From NCBI GenBank assembly GCA_944474755.1, contig OX104125.1, positions 48,635,288-48,699,287 on the forward strand: 64,000 nucleotides of DNA, in the 5' to 3' direction. The stretch's first letter is position 1, and every line of letters begins with the position of its first letter. The position numbers and the translations under genes are program-made. Below are positions 12,850 to 23,786 of the stretch, piece after piece. This DNA comes from Limnoperna fortunei. Taxonomy: Eukaryota > Mollusca > Bivalvia > Mytilida > Modiolidae. The notes under the pieces were generated by a model. That model was not told the DNA's origin. It did no database searches and saw only the letters and a list, made by a program, of their open reading frames with translations.

Positions 12850-13950
12850 TTAATGCCATTTTCAGCAATTGTTTAGCTACTAGTATACCATGACATCAAG
12901 TTTTTATTTAAGAAAGCTGGAGTACCCCATGGAATTCCCTGACATTTGGTAGCTGGAGTACCCAGCGGAAACTCCTGACTTTTGGTACTAGTAGCTGGAG
13001 TTCCCAATGCAAACCCTCGACTTTTGGTAGCTTTAGTATGGAGTGGAAACCCGGATCTTTGGTAGCTCAAGCTGGAGTATCGGGTGGAAACACCAGACAT
13101 CTGGTAGCATAAGTACCCAGTAGACACCCTGCCCTTTGTTAGCTGGATTACCCAGTGGAAACCCCATACCTTTGGTAGCATGAGTACCCAGTAGATGCCT
13201 TGTCCTTTGTTAGCTGGATTACCCAGTGGAAACCCCTGACCTTTGGTAGCATGAGTACCCAGTAGACACCCTGTCCTTTGTTAGCTGGAGTATCCAGTGG
13301 AAACTATGACTTTTGGTAGTTGGAGATCCTACTGGAAACCCCTGACAATTGGTAGCTTCAGTACAGAGTGGAAACCCGGATCTTTGGTAGCTGGAGTATA
13401 CAGTGGAAACACCAGACATTTGTAGCATGAGTACCCAGTAGACACCCTGTCCTTTGTTAGCTGGATTACCCAGTGGAAACCTCTGACCTTGGGTACATGT
13501 AGCTTGAGAACCCAGTGGAAACACTTGACCTTTGATGCCACAAGTACCCAGTAGATATCCTGTCCTTTGTTAGCTGGATTACCCAGTGGAAAGCCCTTAC
13601 CTTTGATACCTGGAGTATCCAGTGGAAACCACACATCTTTGTTAGCTGGAGTATATAGTGGAAACTCCTCACCTTTGGTACCAGTAGCTGGAGTACCCAG
13701 TGGAAGCCGCAGACACTTGGTAGCTGGCCTACTTGGTGGAAACCCTCGACCTTTGGTAGCTGGTGTACTTGGTGGAAATCCCTGACCATTGAAAGCTGAT
13801 GTACCCAGTGGAAACCCCCAACCTTAGCTGCTTAGGTAGCTAAAGTACCCAGTGGAAACCCCAAATATTGGTAGCTGGAGTACCCTGTAGAAACCATTGA
13901 CATTTGGTAGCTGGAGTACCCACTGGAAACCTCTGACCTTTGTTCAGGTT
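12850..13950. repeat. 35-36-bp minisatellite derived from a SINE segment
   Basis: About 29 copies of a 35-36-bp unit (TAGCTGGAGTACCCAGTGG ... CTGACCTTTGG). The left edge (12,850-12,925) reads as the 3' part of the antisense SINE, ending in the same GCTGGAGTACCC...GAC...TTTGGTAG segment that is then repeated, so the array appears to be an amplified internal SINE segment. Short minus-strand open frames are by-products. Confidence 0.85.
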
Positions 13951-14265
13951 TTTATATCTTAACCTGTCAACCCATAATACGAAAGCCTCCCATATCTGCA
14001 ATATTAAAAACCCACAAGTCTTTATTGGTAAACATAGTGAAAGCAATGGAAACGGGAGGTTTCACATGTCAGCAAACCTGGTTTAACCCACACCCACCAT
14101 TTCTTTGAAATATTTTTGTTTTGGTTTTTAGTTCTCAAGTTTGTCAGTTTCCTTGGTCATGTTGGTGTTCGGTATTTTGTTTTTACCTTCATCATGCATG
14201 TTCATTAATCAACTTTAATTGCATTTGACATGTGTCATAGTTTTTAAAAAGAACTGACAAAATAA
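13951..14265. other. Unique spacer
   Basis: No gene or element recognised. Confidence 0.5.
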
Positions 14266-16383
14266 CTAGAGGCTCCCAGAAGCAACCCTTTTTTTATCCA
14301 GCTTTTCTTTCCTATAAGGAATTGCCCAACACTTCTGCAAAAAGTATCTTATTTTGGTAGAGGACATCCTAAAGATGATGTGTGCAATGTTTCAAAGCAA
14401 TGTCCTTTCATTGGTTAAAGAGAAGAAGATTTTTAAAAAATCAATTAAAATTTATTTAATAAATGTTCCAAGGAGAATAATTCCTAAACCGTACATCAGA
14501 CAATCTTGACCTTAAGGTCAATTTTTTAGCTCTCATAGAGTTGAACAATTAAACAATGCTAACTTTTTCTCTAGTAGTAATAATTTTCAAGATTTTGAGC
14601 CAAAAATGGCAAAAATCATCAATTTCGACAATTCATATAACTTCGAACCAATGGAGTGTTTCATAGAGCTTTAGATGCTAATGATGGCATGTCTCTTCGG
14701 TTTTCCTGTATCTTTTATACTAATTGATCTGTAAGCCGAAAACTGTATTCTGATCCCCCCCACCCCAAGTTCTATTTTTAGCCATTGAGGCCATGTTGGC
14801 TTATCTGCGGCCATGGTTTGTGCAAATTTGCTAGAGGACATTTGACGGATGACATGTACAAAGTTTAAAAGCAGTACTTTCAGTGGTTTCAGAGAAGAAT
14901 TTTTTTTAAATCAATTAAAACCCAGTCTGTGCAATAAGAATTTTAGAGTAAAGGCCATTTGGGCCTACAACATGAAGGAACTTACAGGCCCGAAGACAGA
15001 TTGAAGGCCCAAAAAATTTATTGTGAAATTTGATAAAAAGCAAATTAAGTTATTATTCATTTATTTTTATTAATATCAGTGTCCCGGTTGAAACTGTTTA
15101 ACATGCTGAATACCATGTCCTCACTCATCTCATTATCATCATCTGAAGTGTCAGAGTAACACCTTGTTAAGTCATTCTGAAAAGACAAATACAAATGTGA
15201 AAAATGACAAACGTACAAACACTGTATTTACAACATAATAGAACTTACAAATACTGTTCGTGCATTTCCGGTGTGTAAACGCGATGTTGGGTGAACTATT
15301 AATTAAAACTAAAAAATATGGTTATCCGAACTTTCTTGATTTCCCCGACCGTGAACAGAAAAGTTGCCTGAGGATTTCTAATTTACTAATTAGAAGGAAA
15401 TAAAATAACAACGATTATCTCCTTACCTAAGTGTGCACGCTTTCTTCCACGTGGAGTGTCCTTTGGAACTTGTGATGGCTTGAAACGAGGCAATCTAAGC
15501 AGCAGAGATTTTCCGATTGCACCAAATGCGCGCGCATCGTAAATCAATTAATAAATAAGGGATTTTCCACTTTTATTCACGAAAATACACAAATTTATAT
15601 AAAGAAAACATCGATTGAATGGCCGAGTGAGCAAAACGGTTTATCGATTGCACAACACAACTCGGGCGTTCTTCATATTAAAGTTGTTAGGTCCGAGTGA
15701 GTAATTATAAATAACACGCCACTCGGGCGTTCTTCCTGTTGATGTTTAGAGGCCCGAGTCGGGTTTTACACGCCTCGGGCGTCGGGCGTGTGGCTTATTT
15801 CGCACACTGAAAACCGATTAAAAAAACAGGGGTATTACTCTTTAAAAGGTTAATCAGACAATCTTGACCCTATAGCCATTATTGTAGCTCATAGGGCAGA
15901 CAATTGTAATTAAGCAATGCTAACTTTTTCTATAGTTCAAATAATTTTCAAGATTTTGAGGCAAAATCGGAAAAATCCTCGGTTTGACAATTAAAGGGCA
16001 AAATTCCTACAAGGCGTCGTCATACAACTTTGACCCGATGGAGTGTTTAGTAGAGCTTTTGATGCTAAAGATGGAAAGTCTCTTCGGTTTTTCTGTATCT
16101 GTTATACTTTTTGAACTATAAGCCAAAATCTGTATTTGACCCCCTGATCTATTTTTAGCCATGGTGGCCATGTTGGTTGGTCTGAGGCCATGATTTGTGC
16201 AAACTTAGTCATGTTGGTAGAGGACATTTTACTGAAGATGTGTGCAAAGTTTCAAAGCAATCCCTTGAGTGATTTTGGTGAAGATTTTTAAAGAAAAGTT
16301 AATGACAACAAGAAAGACAGATGACAACGACGGAAGCTAAGTGATGACAATAGCTCACATGACCCGAGGGTCAGGTGAGCTAA
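14266..16383 (+). mobile_element. Palindrome-ended non-autonomous element, copy 1
   Basis: Begins CTAGAGGCTCCCAG and ends with a near-perfect hairpin at 16,351-16,382 (TAGCTCAC, TGACCC / GGGTCA, GGTGAGCTA) followed by A. The same start and end bound copies at 32,779-33,944 and 35,951-36,918. The body is non-coding and shares phrases with the other copies (for example GAGTGTTT-TAGAGCTTTTGATGC and CTGTATCTGTTATACTTTTT). A second transposon is nested at 14,923-15,809. An AGGCTC/GAGCCT hairpin at the 5' end and a hairpin just inside a CTAA 3' end resemble Helitron ends, but a short AAC duplication fits copies 3 and 4 equally well, so the class is open. Confidence 0.75.
14923..15809. mobile_element. 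Nested 887-bp DNA transposon with 6-bp duplication
   Basis: Ends are imperfect inverted repeats (CAGTCTGTGCAATAAG left; CAGTGTGCGAAATAAG as complement of the right end). AAAACC lies on both sides (14,917-14,922 and 15,810-15,815), and the related copy at 41.6-42.5 kb has one uninterrupted AAAACC (42,378-42,383) at the same place, an empty-site comparison. Subterminal repeats include two ACTCGGGCGTTCTTC copies. On the minus strand a stop-free stretch ends at a donor (about 15,426) and another starts after a CTTTTCAG acceptor (about 15,178) and ends in TGA at about 15,056; the two do not join in frame directly. Superfamily not recognised. Confidence 0.75.
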
Positions 16384-16481
16384 AAATTATGTTCAATTAT
16401 TATACAATACATGTATGTATAACATACGGCCGTATATGTGATGCAGACACACTCACTTCATTTACCATAACAATGCAATTA

Positions 16482-17720
16482 TTATATACATGTACGATTT
16501 CCTACCTCTTTATAGTCCTCAAACCATGTTTGAAAGAAATCTTGAATGCTATGACTTTGACTATGGTCATCACAAAAGTATTCATCTTCTAAATCCAGTA
16601 ACTCACTGTAGCTATGGCGACCAGCAGACATGTGTATGTTGCCATCCGAGCACTTTGACTTCACTGTGTATGACACTGATCTTGTTTCAAATTTTTCTTT
16701 GGCTACCTCAGTTGTTCTTGTCAATTCCTCTAAAAGTGCTTTACATCTTCCTTTCTCCACATTTTTCCATTGCCATATCTGCAGTGCTATTGTGTTTTTA
16801 CAGAAACACAAAATAAATTTTCGGAACTTGGTACTGTCGAGAAAGAACACTCCCATACCATGATAAATAGCCATTCGACCATTTTGTGGTTCAGCGCACA
16901 CAGGATATTTACTGATATAATGACACAAGATATGGTTGAAAAAGTCAAATGGCATAAAATCAAACTCTATACACAACCATGGTGTTCGCTTACAGTTATC
17001 TTTCTTTGCATTAAACCTATCAATGATATCTGTCAATGAAGCTTTCTCAGAGATCATACAAGGCATATAATAAGTAGGTAAGATTTGCCTTTGTCCGTTT
17101 TCCTTTAAAGTTGTAATTTTTACTATAATACCAAATATTTCCATTACATTTAGTAAGTGACTGCTATGTTTGTTAAAGTCAAGTTCTGGTTCTTTATCAA
17201 AGAGTTTTACAATCAGAGAGGGCACAAGCTTTCCTGTGTCTTCTAGTGCTTTCCATTCATCAGTCAGCTTCAGGTTGGAATCAAATTTGTCTGAAACAAG
17301 ACATCTGAAAGCATTTGCTAACCATTTTTGGTTTAGTATAATATATTCTTTTAAACTCTCAAAATATACGACACCTCCCACTTTATGTTGATATTTCAGG
17401 AAAAGTTTTATTTCATCCTCGCTATCAATTGAACATTGAGAAGATAGTTCGACAATATCCAACCAAGATAATATGTTCATCTCAGCCTCCCTTAAAACAC
17501 CAATTGATTGTTCTAAACGTATCCAACGTAAGGGTAACTTTTCAGCAAACGTTTTGACTTGCTTTCCATATTTAAAAACTGTGTTGCGCAAATCATTAAA
17601 ATCCCCTTCGTCTGACTCAGTGTTTGAAACATAACATATCTCTCTTACATGTTTTTTCTTAGCTTCGTTTTTTAATACAGACAGTAGTTGTTTTCTGAAG
17701 TCATCTTTTCTTTCCTGCAG
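16482..17720 (-). CDS. HEPN-Ig-ROCO gene, last visible exon: COR domain
   Basis: Starts after the acceptor TTTCTTTTAG (17,721-17,730) in phase 0 and runs 412 codons to TAA at 16,482-16,484. Residues ~1-55 hold the Roc-COR linker; residues ~60-280 match the COR (C-terminal of Roc) domain: LPLRWIRLEQSI, a short helix, then HKVGGVVYFE, YIILNQKWLANAFRCLVS and later YYMPCMI, the pattern seen in ROCO proteins such as LRRK, MFHAS1 and DAPK1. In that family COR mediates dimerisation and couples to the GTPase. The C-terminal ~100 residues are charged and of no recognised fold. A possible donor (AAAGAG|GTAGGA near 16,503) shortly before the stop means the protein may continue on a further exon. The first in-frame ATG is internal, so no start is called here. 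Confidence 0.85.
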   Translation of the reverse strand: MQERKDDFRKQLLSVLKNEAKKKHVREICYVSNTESDEGDFNDLRNTVFKYGKQVKTFAEKLPLRWIRLEQSIGVLREAEMNILSWLDIVELSSQCSIDSEDEIKLFLKYQHKVGGVVYFESLKEYIILNQKWLANAFRCLVSDKFDSNLKLTDEWKALEDTGKLVPSLIVKLFDKEPELDFNKHSSHLLNVMEIFGIIVKITTLKENGQRQILPTYYMPCMISEKASLTDIIDRFNAKKDNCKRTPWLCIEFDFMPFDFFNHILCHYISKYPVCAEPQNGRMAIYHGMGVFFLDSTKFRKFILCFCKNTIALQIWQWKNVEKGRCKALLEELTRTTEVAKEKFETRSVSYTVKSKCSDGNIHMSAGRHSYSELLDLEDEYFCDDHSQSHSIQDFFQTWFEDYKEVGNRTCI

Positions 17721-18179
17721 CTAAAAGAAACAAAAATCCTAAATTTTCACCTGTTTTGCTCCTGAATATTGTTTTTGTCACAAACAATTATTTGTTAACT
17801 GACAAAAAAAATATATACTAGAAATCTTAAATTGATGATTATAGATAATATACTTTTTTTAAACGAGATGCATTTTTTCGTCCATATCTTATCGAAGGGC
17901 CACAGCCCTGAGATGAGATAACGAGAAAATGCATCAAGTTTCAAAAAACATAAATAATCTGTTTATTGCTGTTTTGGAACATTGTGATGTCACTGTCTTT
18001 ACTTAACTTGACAGATGTGCATACTAGTTAAGGATAAAGTACAATGTAAATGTTATAAATTGTTTTACTGCAGATGTCTGAATGATTTACCCTGTCTTAA
18101 TAACAAGACACATATTTTAGAGTTACGATATTACTGACTCGGTTATTAAGGTTTGCCAGCATCTTACAGAGTTTCTGAT

Positions 18180-18210
<31 letters not shown>

Positions 18211-18467
18211 CGTCTAGCAAGCAATATTTCAGCAATATTCAGGACGTTTTTGATATAATTATCAGAGGGATAGATACACAATATAACTTATTTTAATTCT
18301 ATTATCATTTAATTGGTCTTACTCCATTGAAATTTCAATGGAAATAAAAATATTTACTATTTTAAATATTTAATTGACCATATTAGACATCTATATTGTA
18401 TTCAAAACACTTATAAAATGAGATCAAAAAGTTGTTTAATAACTTAATATTTGCTCATAACACTTAC
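17721..18467 (-). other. Intron between G4 and COR exons
   Basis: AT-rich, with a (GATT)n run at about 18,180-18,200 followed by a GTTAAACGTCTAGCAAGCAA phrase also found near 55,480. No exon seen. Confidence 0.6.
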
Positions 18468-18595
18468 ATGATCTCTGCACTCGTCCATTCTGGTACAAAC
18501 AATGATTGCTGGCGGATAGAGAAGTTCTGTCTCCTCTTTCATTTCCTCCTTATTGGCACATGAGTGAATAGTATCAAGCCAGAAATCTATATACT
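18468..18595 (-). CDS. HEPN-Ig-ROCO gene: Roc exon with G4 motif
   Basis: A 128-nt exon, acceptor TTTTTATAG and donor CAT|GTAAGTG. It encodes EYIDFWLDTIHSC, a charged stretch, then PPAIIVCTRMDEC. The TRMD after a hydrophobic strand is the G4 (N/TKxD-type) guanine-specificity motif of Ras-like GTPases, in the position expected for a Roc domain. The incoming phase-1 G from the preceding exon completes the GAG of the first residue, and the exon ends on a codon boundary, matching the phase-0 start of the COR exon. Canonical N/TKxD has Lys where this has Arg, a change tolerated in several Roc proteins. Confidence 0.85.
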
Positions 18596-19738
18596 CTATA
18601 AAAATAAAGGAGTCAATTAAAAATATGAAAAAGATTTCAAGGGGGCAATACACGAATAAGGGCATTTGGAATTATTATTAATATTAGATACTTTCTAAGG
18701 ATCATTTAAAGATGGTTTAATGGTTTCACGTGTCAGAATGGCATAACATCTGAAATCCAGATATAAAACAAAGTGGATACATGTGATGCATGTGATACCT
18801 CAATAACACAAGTTAGTTTGAATATTGTTTAAAGCCACTTTCAGCAATTTTACAGCTACATCGTGGCATCCAGTGATTATTAGGGGGGAAGCCGGAGGAC
18901 CCAGAGAAAAACCCCTAACCTTAGGTAGGGAAACTGGTACTTGTTAATTAAGATTGTAGTCAAGCACACCCATTATAGTGAGACTCGAACCAGCAATCTA
19001 GGTTTTGACAGACCATGTGATCAATAGTGGATGAATTACCTTAACTACTCAGCCACCAAGGGACCTTACACAAGTTAATGAAGATCTGATATATTTGACT
19101 GATAAGTGTATGTTTAACATACATTAAATCAATGTACATGCACAGTCTATATTACAGACAAAACATTGGATATGTTGGTCATCTGGGTGGTGAAGTTAAA
19201 GAGATTTGAACATAGACCAGCACTAAGTCACGCTAACCATACCCCCACTCAACCATTTTTATGACTAATCCTTATAATAACACTGTATGGTTTCAGGAAG
19301 TAGATAACTGAATGACCTGGAAATGGGAGGCTCAGTACAACTCATCATGCTAAAGGCTTTAGCTGTATACAAATTTTGAAATCAAGCCCTATAGTAGAAG
19401 CTGAGAAATCTCTTACAAAAAATTTTCCTATTTTGTCCCTGGAAATAGTCTTAGTCGGCTCGGAAGTAGATAACTGACTGGCCCAGAAAGGGGAGGCAAA
19501 GTACAACTCATCATGCTAAAGCTGTGCACCAAATTTAAATTTATAACAAACACATGGATCCAAATAGAAAAGTTGTTCCAGAGGAGAAGATTAAAAAAAG
19601 AAAACTGGATGGCTAGATATTTAGGGGAAACAGGGTATGTGATGAAAATATCTCACCCTGACCTTTAACAAAGCTAACTAAAAAGAGAAACATTATTTGT
19701 ACCAGACTTATATTTTATCTAATTTTAAAGTTTCAAAC
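18596..19738 (-). other. Intron with SINE and short duplication
   Basis: Contains the antisense SINE at 18,832-19,066 and two related segments (about 19,298-19,380 and 19,462-19,540, sharing GAAGTAGATAACTGA and ACAACTCATCATGCTAAAG). No coding exon seen. Confidence 0.6.
18832..19066 (-). mobile_element. tRNA-derived SINE, antisense
   Basis: Reverse complement of the SINE family described at 62,978-63,205: tail (CACTTTCAGCAATTTTACAG), body (GGAGGACCCAGAGAAAAACC, TTAATTAAGATTGTAG), B-box remnant (GACTCGAACC) and head-side sequence ending in the complement of the GGTGGC tRNA-like start (GCCACCAAGGGACC). Confidence 0.85.
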
Positions 19739-20305
19739 CTCCAATTTTATCAAAGCCGTCTTCTGATCTAATTGGTTTAACATCTTTCATGATGTTTGCA
19801 ACCAGAATATGTAAGGCATTTTGATTAAGGAATATTGGGTGAGTGGCATAGTAATCTTTCTCTCCAGCAAAATCCAAAATTCCACATTCCACAAACTTAA
19901 AAGCTGGTACATCCACTTTTTCTATACCATCCAGTAAATCACCCAGACCTTGTAAAATTTTGTCAGTCAATAATTTAGTAATTGACTTGGAGTGACTATC
20001 TATTTCCACTTCAAAGTGTTCTGGAAAATTAGAAGTTGTTGCTAATGACTGGTCTTCACTTGTTCTTATCTTTCTTTTTCTTAGAGAGTCATCTTCCTGT
20101 ATATCATGGCTAGTCTTCCTTTTTCTTTCTGATCTACAATGAGAAACATTGAGAGGCTCTCTATTGCTATCTTTGCTGCCATTATCATCTTGTAAACCAA
20201 TGGTATTTAAACTGTCAGCTTTGTCTTGTAAAGTCTCGTCTTCTGCAGTACTTGAATGACTAGCTGTTTTAATTCTAGTTAACAATTCTTTCTTTTTATC
20301 TGATA
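19739..20305 (-). CDS. HEPN-Ig-ROCO gene: Roc exon with long insert and G3 motif
   Basis: A 567-nt exon (phase 1 to 1); acceptor TTCAATTGCAG, donor GGAG|GTTTGA. The first ~105 residues form a charged, low-complexity stretch rich in Ser, Asp, Lys and Arg, including ERKRKTSHD and LRKRKIRTSED, which together resemble a bipartite nuclear localisation signal. The last part resumes the GTPase fold: FKFVECGILDFAGEKDYYATH, whose DFAGxxxYYxTH is the G3 / switch II signature of Roc domains (DxxG), followed by PIFLNQNALHILVANI. Insertion of about 130 residues between switch I and G3 is unusual for a Roc domain. The donor GTTTGA is weak, but the phase match to the next exon supports it. Confidence 0.85.
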
Positions 20306-21755
20306 CTGCAATTGAAAATACCAAATTTAGTACAGATTAAGACTTGGTGAACATATGCATAAAATAGACTTACTGTCCAAGTGTTGCACTTCTTATGTAA
20401 GACATGTATCATAAAAAAATGAAAAAAACTTGTTGTACAATCAACTGATGCATTAGTCCCTCTGTGATCGAGATAAAAGAATGACAAAAACTGTATGGTA
20501 CATATTATCACTTAAGACTTAGGGGCCTCGGTGGCCAAGTGGTTAAAGAAGTTCGTCTAATATTGGGTGCACATGTACTCGACTCCAATCTTAATTGACA
20601 AGGATTGCCAGGATTTCTACCGCAGGTTGGGGGTTTTCACCGGCTACTCCGGCTTCCTCCCCAATAAAAACATGATATGGCTGAAAATTGCTGTAAGTGT
20701 TGTTAAACTCCTTTGCTCACTTGGTTAGTGACAATACTTTTTTTTCCGTTTTTAGGCCATATTTCCCCCCAAATGATATGAGGTCAAAGTCCTGTGGTCG
20801 GCCATTGACCAATGAATTAAATTTTAATAAACAGGATTCCGATAGAAGAGGGAAAATCCGAGAAATGTGGCAATTTGATTGGTTACAAAAATAACCCAAT
20901 CGGTCATAACTATATTTAATAAGTTTACAGGGAAATTATGCAGAATGTAGAAAGAAAATTGGTGGTTATTCAAGTAAAAAAAATCATTCTGGAAAAATTT
21001 TCGCAAAGTTCAACAGGACATGAAACAAACACTATAGTACAGTCAAGAGTAAAACAGACTGCGACATGCAGGCACATGGGTTCAATGTCTATCTGCGCAG
21101 TTTTCTGATCATATGCATCAAATGTGCATGTTGCACGACTTTCCCGATCACTATTATACTCTTTTGGGAATTTCCAGATCTTTTTTTTTTAGTTTTGACA
21201 TTTTTAATGACTCGTGGCAGATGGTATTTTTCTTGATCAGACAAAAAAATTTGTTTGTTGCCTGTCCTTGCTATTCAATTTTTAGATAGGACACTAGGTC
21301 CTACACGATAATTCAAATCAGCCGATCCTTAAAATAATTTTCCGGTCAAGATGGAAGGTGGGACGATTTTTGGCAACTGTGCAAATGCAACTGAACCAAA
21401 TAAGGCAAATGAATATACTATTATGTAATCTGAATCACAATAACCATCAAGGGAGACCACTATTGTTATACTGATCCACATAATTTATTAAATGAATATA
21501 TATGAAAGGTGGTTATCATTTTTTTTCAAACATTTAATATTTTTAAAGTGAAAGTACTAGCCTCAACCAATAATCTAAAGATAATGTTTATTGTCTTATT
21601 TTTTTGTGTGTTTAAGGTTTTATCCCACTTTCAGCAGCTTTTTGTTGGTCAGACACACCTTGCAGTCAGACTAATTTAAATCCAAGTAATTTTCTTTTTA
21701 AAATAATTTGTCTTAAAGGTTAATACTGTCAAACTACATCTTTTAATATAATTAC
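20306..21755 (-). other. Intron between P-loop and G3 exons
   Basis: Contains the sense SINE at 20,521-20,715. The remaining sequence (to 21,755) is AT-rich and without a supported exon. Confidence 0.6.
20521..20715 (+). mobile_element. tRNA-derived SINE, sense
   Basis: Starts AGGGGCCTCGGTGGCCAAG with an A-box-like GGCCAAGTGG, continues with CTCGACTCCAATCTTAATTG, GACAAGGATTGCCAGG, the GGCTTCCTCCCCAATAAAA segment and the GCTGAAAATTGCTGTAAGTG tail. The B box is degraded. Confidence 0.85.
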
Positions 21756-22001
21756 CCTCATCAAAGATCCATTTGCCATCCCTAAGGCGAATTTTACATC
21801 GATGTATATCAATCCCATCTGTACTTTGGACTCCTGTGGTACTCTGTTTTAGTAGCCGTCTAAGCAAACATGTTTTGCCTACACCATTTTCTCCAATTAT
21901 AACAATTCTGAGATAGTACCGTGTCTCAGTACCAGACTTGATGATGTCATTGTATAGTGCTTTATCTTCTTCACTTAAATGTTGGATAGCAGTTGGCATT
22001 T
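21756..22001 (-). CDS. HEPN-Ig-ROCO gene: Roc P-loop exon
   Basis: A 246-nt exon (phase 1 to 1); acceptor TTTTTTTATAATAG, donor GATGAGG|GTAATT. About 20 residues of linker (HLSEEDKALYNDIIKSG) lead into RIVIIGENGVGKTCLLRRLL, where GENGVGKT is a canonical Walker A / G1 motif with the Lys and Thr that bind phosphate and magnesium. It is followed by STDGIDIHRCKI, the switch I-side signature shared by Roc domains. The ATG at 21,997-21,999 sits right after the acceptor, so it could be read as a start, but the preceding Ig exon ends in phase 1 and its G completes a GAA codon, which favours an internal exon. Confidence 0.88.
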
Positions 22002-22885
22002 CTATTATAAAAAAAGTTAATAATCAAACAGTCCATTGCTCATTATTTGTAAATATTTTAATACAATAATAAAATTTGTTTAAAAAAATATTAATACAAC
22101 TTACTCGGAATAGTTCTGTAATAAATGATATTGAACTATAATTGAAGAAAGTATACTGAAATGCTACACATACAATTAAACTTAAAGTCACACCTCCACA
22201 TGGAGTGCGGTGTTTTGCTTGCATTTTTTTCATTATTCCATATTGTACCTTTTTATTAATAAATTCCAGACGGAAAAATTATCGTACGATGACCATGATG
22301 ACAGGTCCATACTTTATACAAGGCCTCCATTATTTAATTGTCACAAATCGTCCTTGAATTTTGCTACTGGAATTTTAAATGTAAAGTCAGCCATTTTGGT
22401 TCATAAAGGGATATAATATTGTTTACAAACGTTTGTCTGCTTTCCTGACGTTCAATGGACAAACCATGAGATTTTTACCCCTCAACTGCAGACGACATTA
22501 TCCTAAGGATTCTAAAAGAACAATCGACGGTACCTTCTGTACACTTTCTTTCTAGTCAAAATTTACTACAGAAAAAATGAAAATACCTTTTTGGACCTAC
22601 AAAAGAAGCATAAGCTGGACCATACGCAGTAAGCAGCTTTTATTTGTCACTCTGCAAATGTAAACCGACTTTCACTATAATCTACTGTTTACCTTGTATG
22701 CAAATGTAATACTTTGCTTTTGTATCCTGTGCATCCTGGCAATTTATCAATCCTAATTTACAGTACATTAAACCAGCAGTTGGACAAAACAAAATTCATA
22801 ATTCTTATTTTTTTTTGTGTTAAATGTCTTACTGAAATATAAAATTTCTATGTACATGTATAATCCCTGTATTTCTTAACCTTAC
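22002..22885 (-). other. Intron between Ig3 and P-loop exons
   Basis: AT-rich; no further exon or clear mobile element recognised. Confidence 0.55.
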
Positions 22886-23143
22886 CTTGAACAATAAGTT
22901 GAGAATATCGAACACAATTTTTTATCTTGACAGAGTACTCTCCCTTATCATCAAGACTTGTTTTGATTACAGCAAGCCTGTGAAGTCTTCCATGTCTATC
23001 TGCTTTATATTTCTCTGATGTGCTAACTTCAATACCATCTTTGTACCATAGGGCAGTTTGATTGTCATCCAGTACTTCACATTCAAACTGAACATTTTCA
23101 CCCTCTATACATGTCATAGTAACTAATGGTTTAGTAAAATATT
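22886..23143 (-). CDS. HEPN-Ig-ROCO gene: third Ig-like exon
   Basis: A 258-nt exon, phase 1 to 1; acceptor TTTCCTCCACAG, donor GTTCAAG|GTAAGG. It encodes one I-set-like immunoglobulin domain: EYFTKPLVT, B strand EGENVQFECEV, C strand ALWYKDGIEV with the core Trp, E strand LHRLAVIKTSLDDKGEYSVKI with the D-x-G-x-Y tyrosine corner, G strand SQLIVQ. The B-strand Cys is present, but the F-strand Cys is replaced (YSV), so no standard disulfide forms, as in many intracellular titin/obscurin-type Ig domains. It starts very like the preceding Ig exon (EYFTKxL), a sign of tandem duplication. Confidence 0.87.
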
Positions 23144-23528
23144 CTGTGGAGGAAATAGGAAATGTTTTGCCATTTTATAATATTAGTAAAATCTTGCTAA
23201 TATCTGTAGTACCAACATAAATAGTATTTGCTCTAAAACTAAAAATTAAAAAATATCAATCATCCAACTTAATATAGCCAAGAAGGGTAAAAAATAATCT
23301 CACACTGACCTTAAATATGCAAAAGGTTCATTACAGTAAGTAACACCCTGGCAACTCTGAATAAAATTACCTCATTAAAATGATTCACAATTTATTTTGA
23401 GATCAAAAACACACATTATAATACACAGTGTCATCTACTCCCCAACCACCCATATATATTTTTGAGAGAGTAGACCAAACTTCAATTATATGGGCACTGC
23501 TTCTATAACAAGGTAGAAGTTTGTTTAC

Positions 23529-23786
23529 CTATCACAACAAGAGATGTTTCTCTGACTCTGTTGTTTATACTGACTGCGTAATTGGCTGTATCATGTAACT
23601 CACAATTCTTAAAGGATAGTCTGTGAATTTTTCCTGCTTGCAAAATTTCATAGTTTTCTTTAAAAGTCAAGGGGATTCCATTTTTGTTCCAGCTAGCAAG
23701 TATGATGTCTTCTTTAACTTCACATGTGAATTCAGCTCTCTCTCCTTCAATACACTTCACACTTTGGAGGTTCTTTGTGAAGTATT
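23529..23786 (-). CDS. HEPN-Ig-ROCO gene: second Ig-like exon
   Basis: Same length (258 nt) and phase (1 to 1) as its neighbours; acceptor TTTTTGTATAG, donor GATAG|GTAAAC. One I-set-like domain: EYFTKNLQSVKCIEGERAEF, then FTCEV (B strand), ASWNKNGIPL (C strand, core Trp), KIHRLSFKNCELHDTANYAV (E-F, with the tyrosine corner) and RETSLVV (G strand). The B-strand Cys is kept; the F-strand partner is missing (YAV). Confidence 0.87.

Noticed and set aside
12873..13789. Several ~100-codon minus-strand frames
   Set aside because: By-products of the SINE-derived 35-36-bp array in overlapping frames.
21676..21999. P-loop exon as the first exon starting at ATG 21,999
   Set aside because: The ATG lies 2 bp after a good acceptor, and the phase matches the upstream Ig exon; an alternative promoter cannot be excluded.
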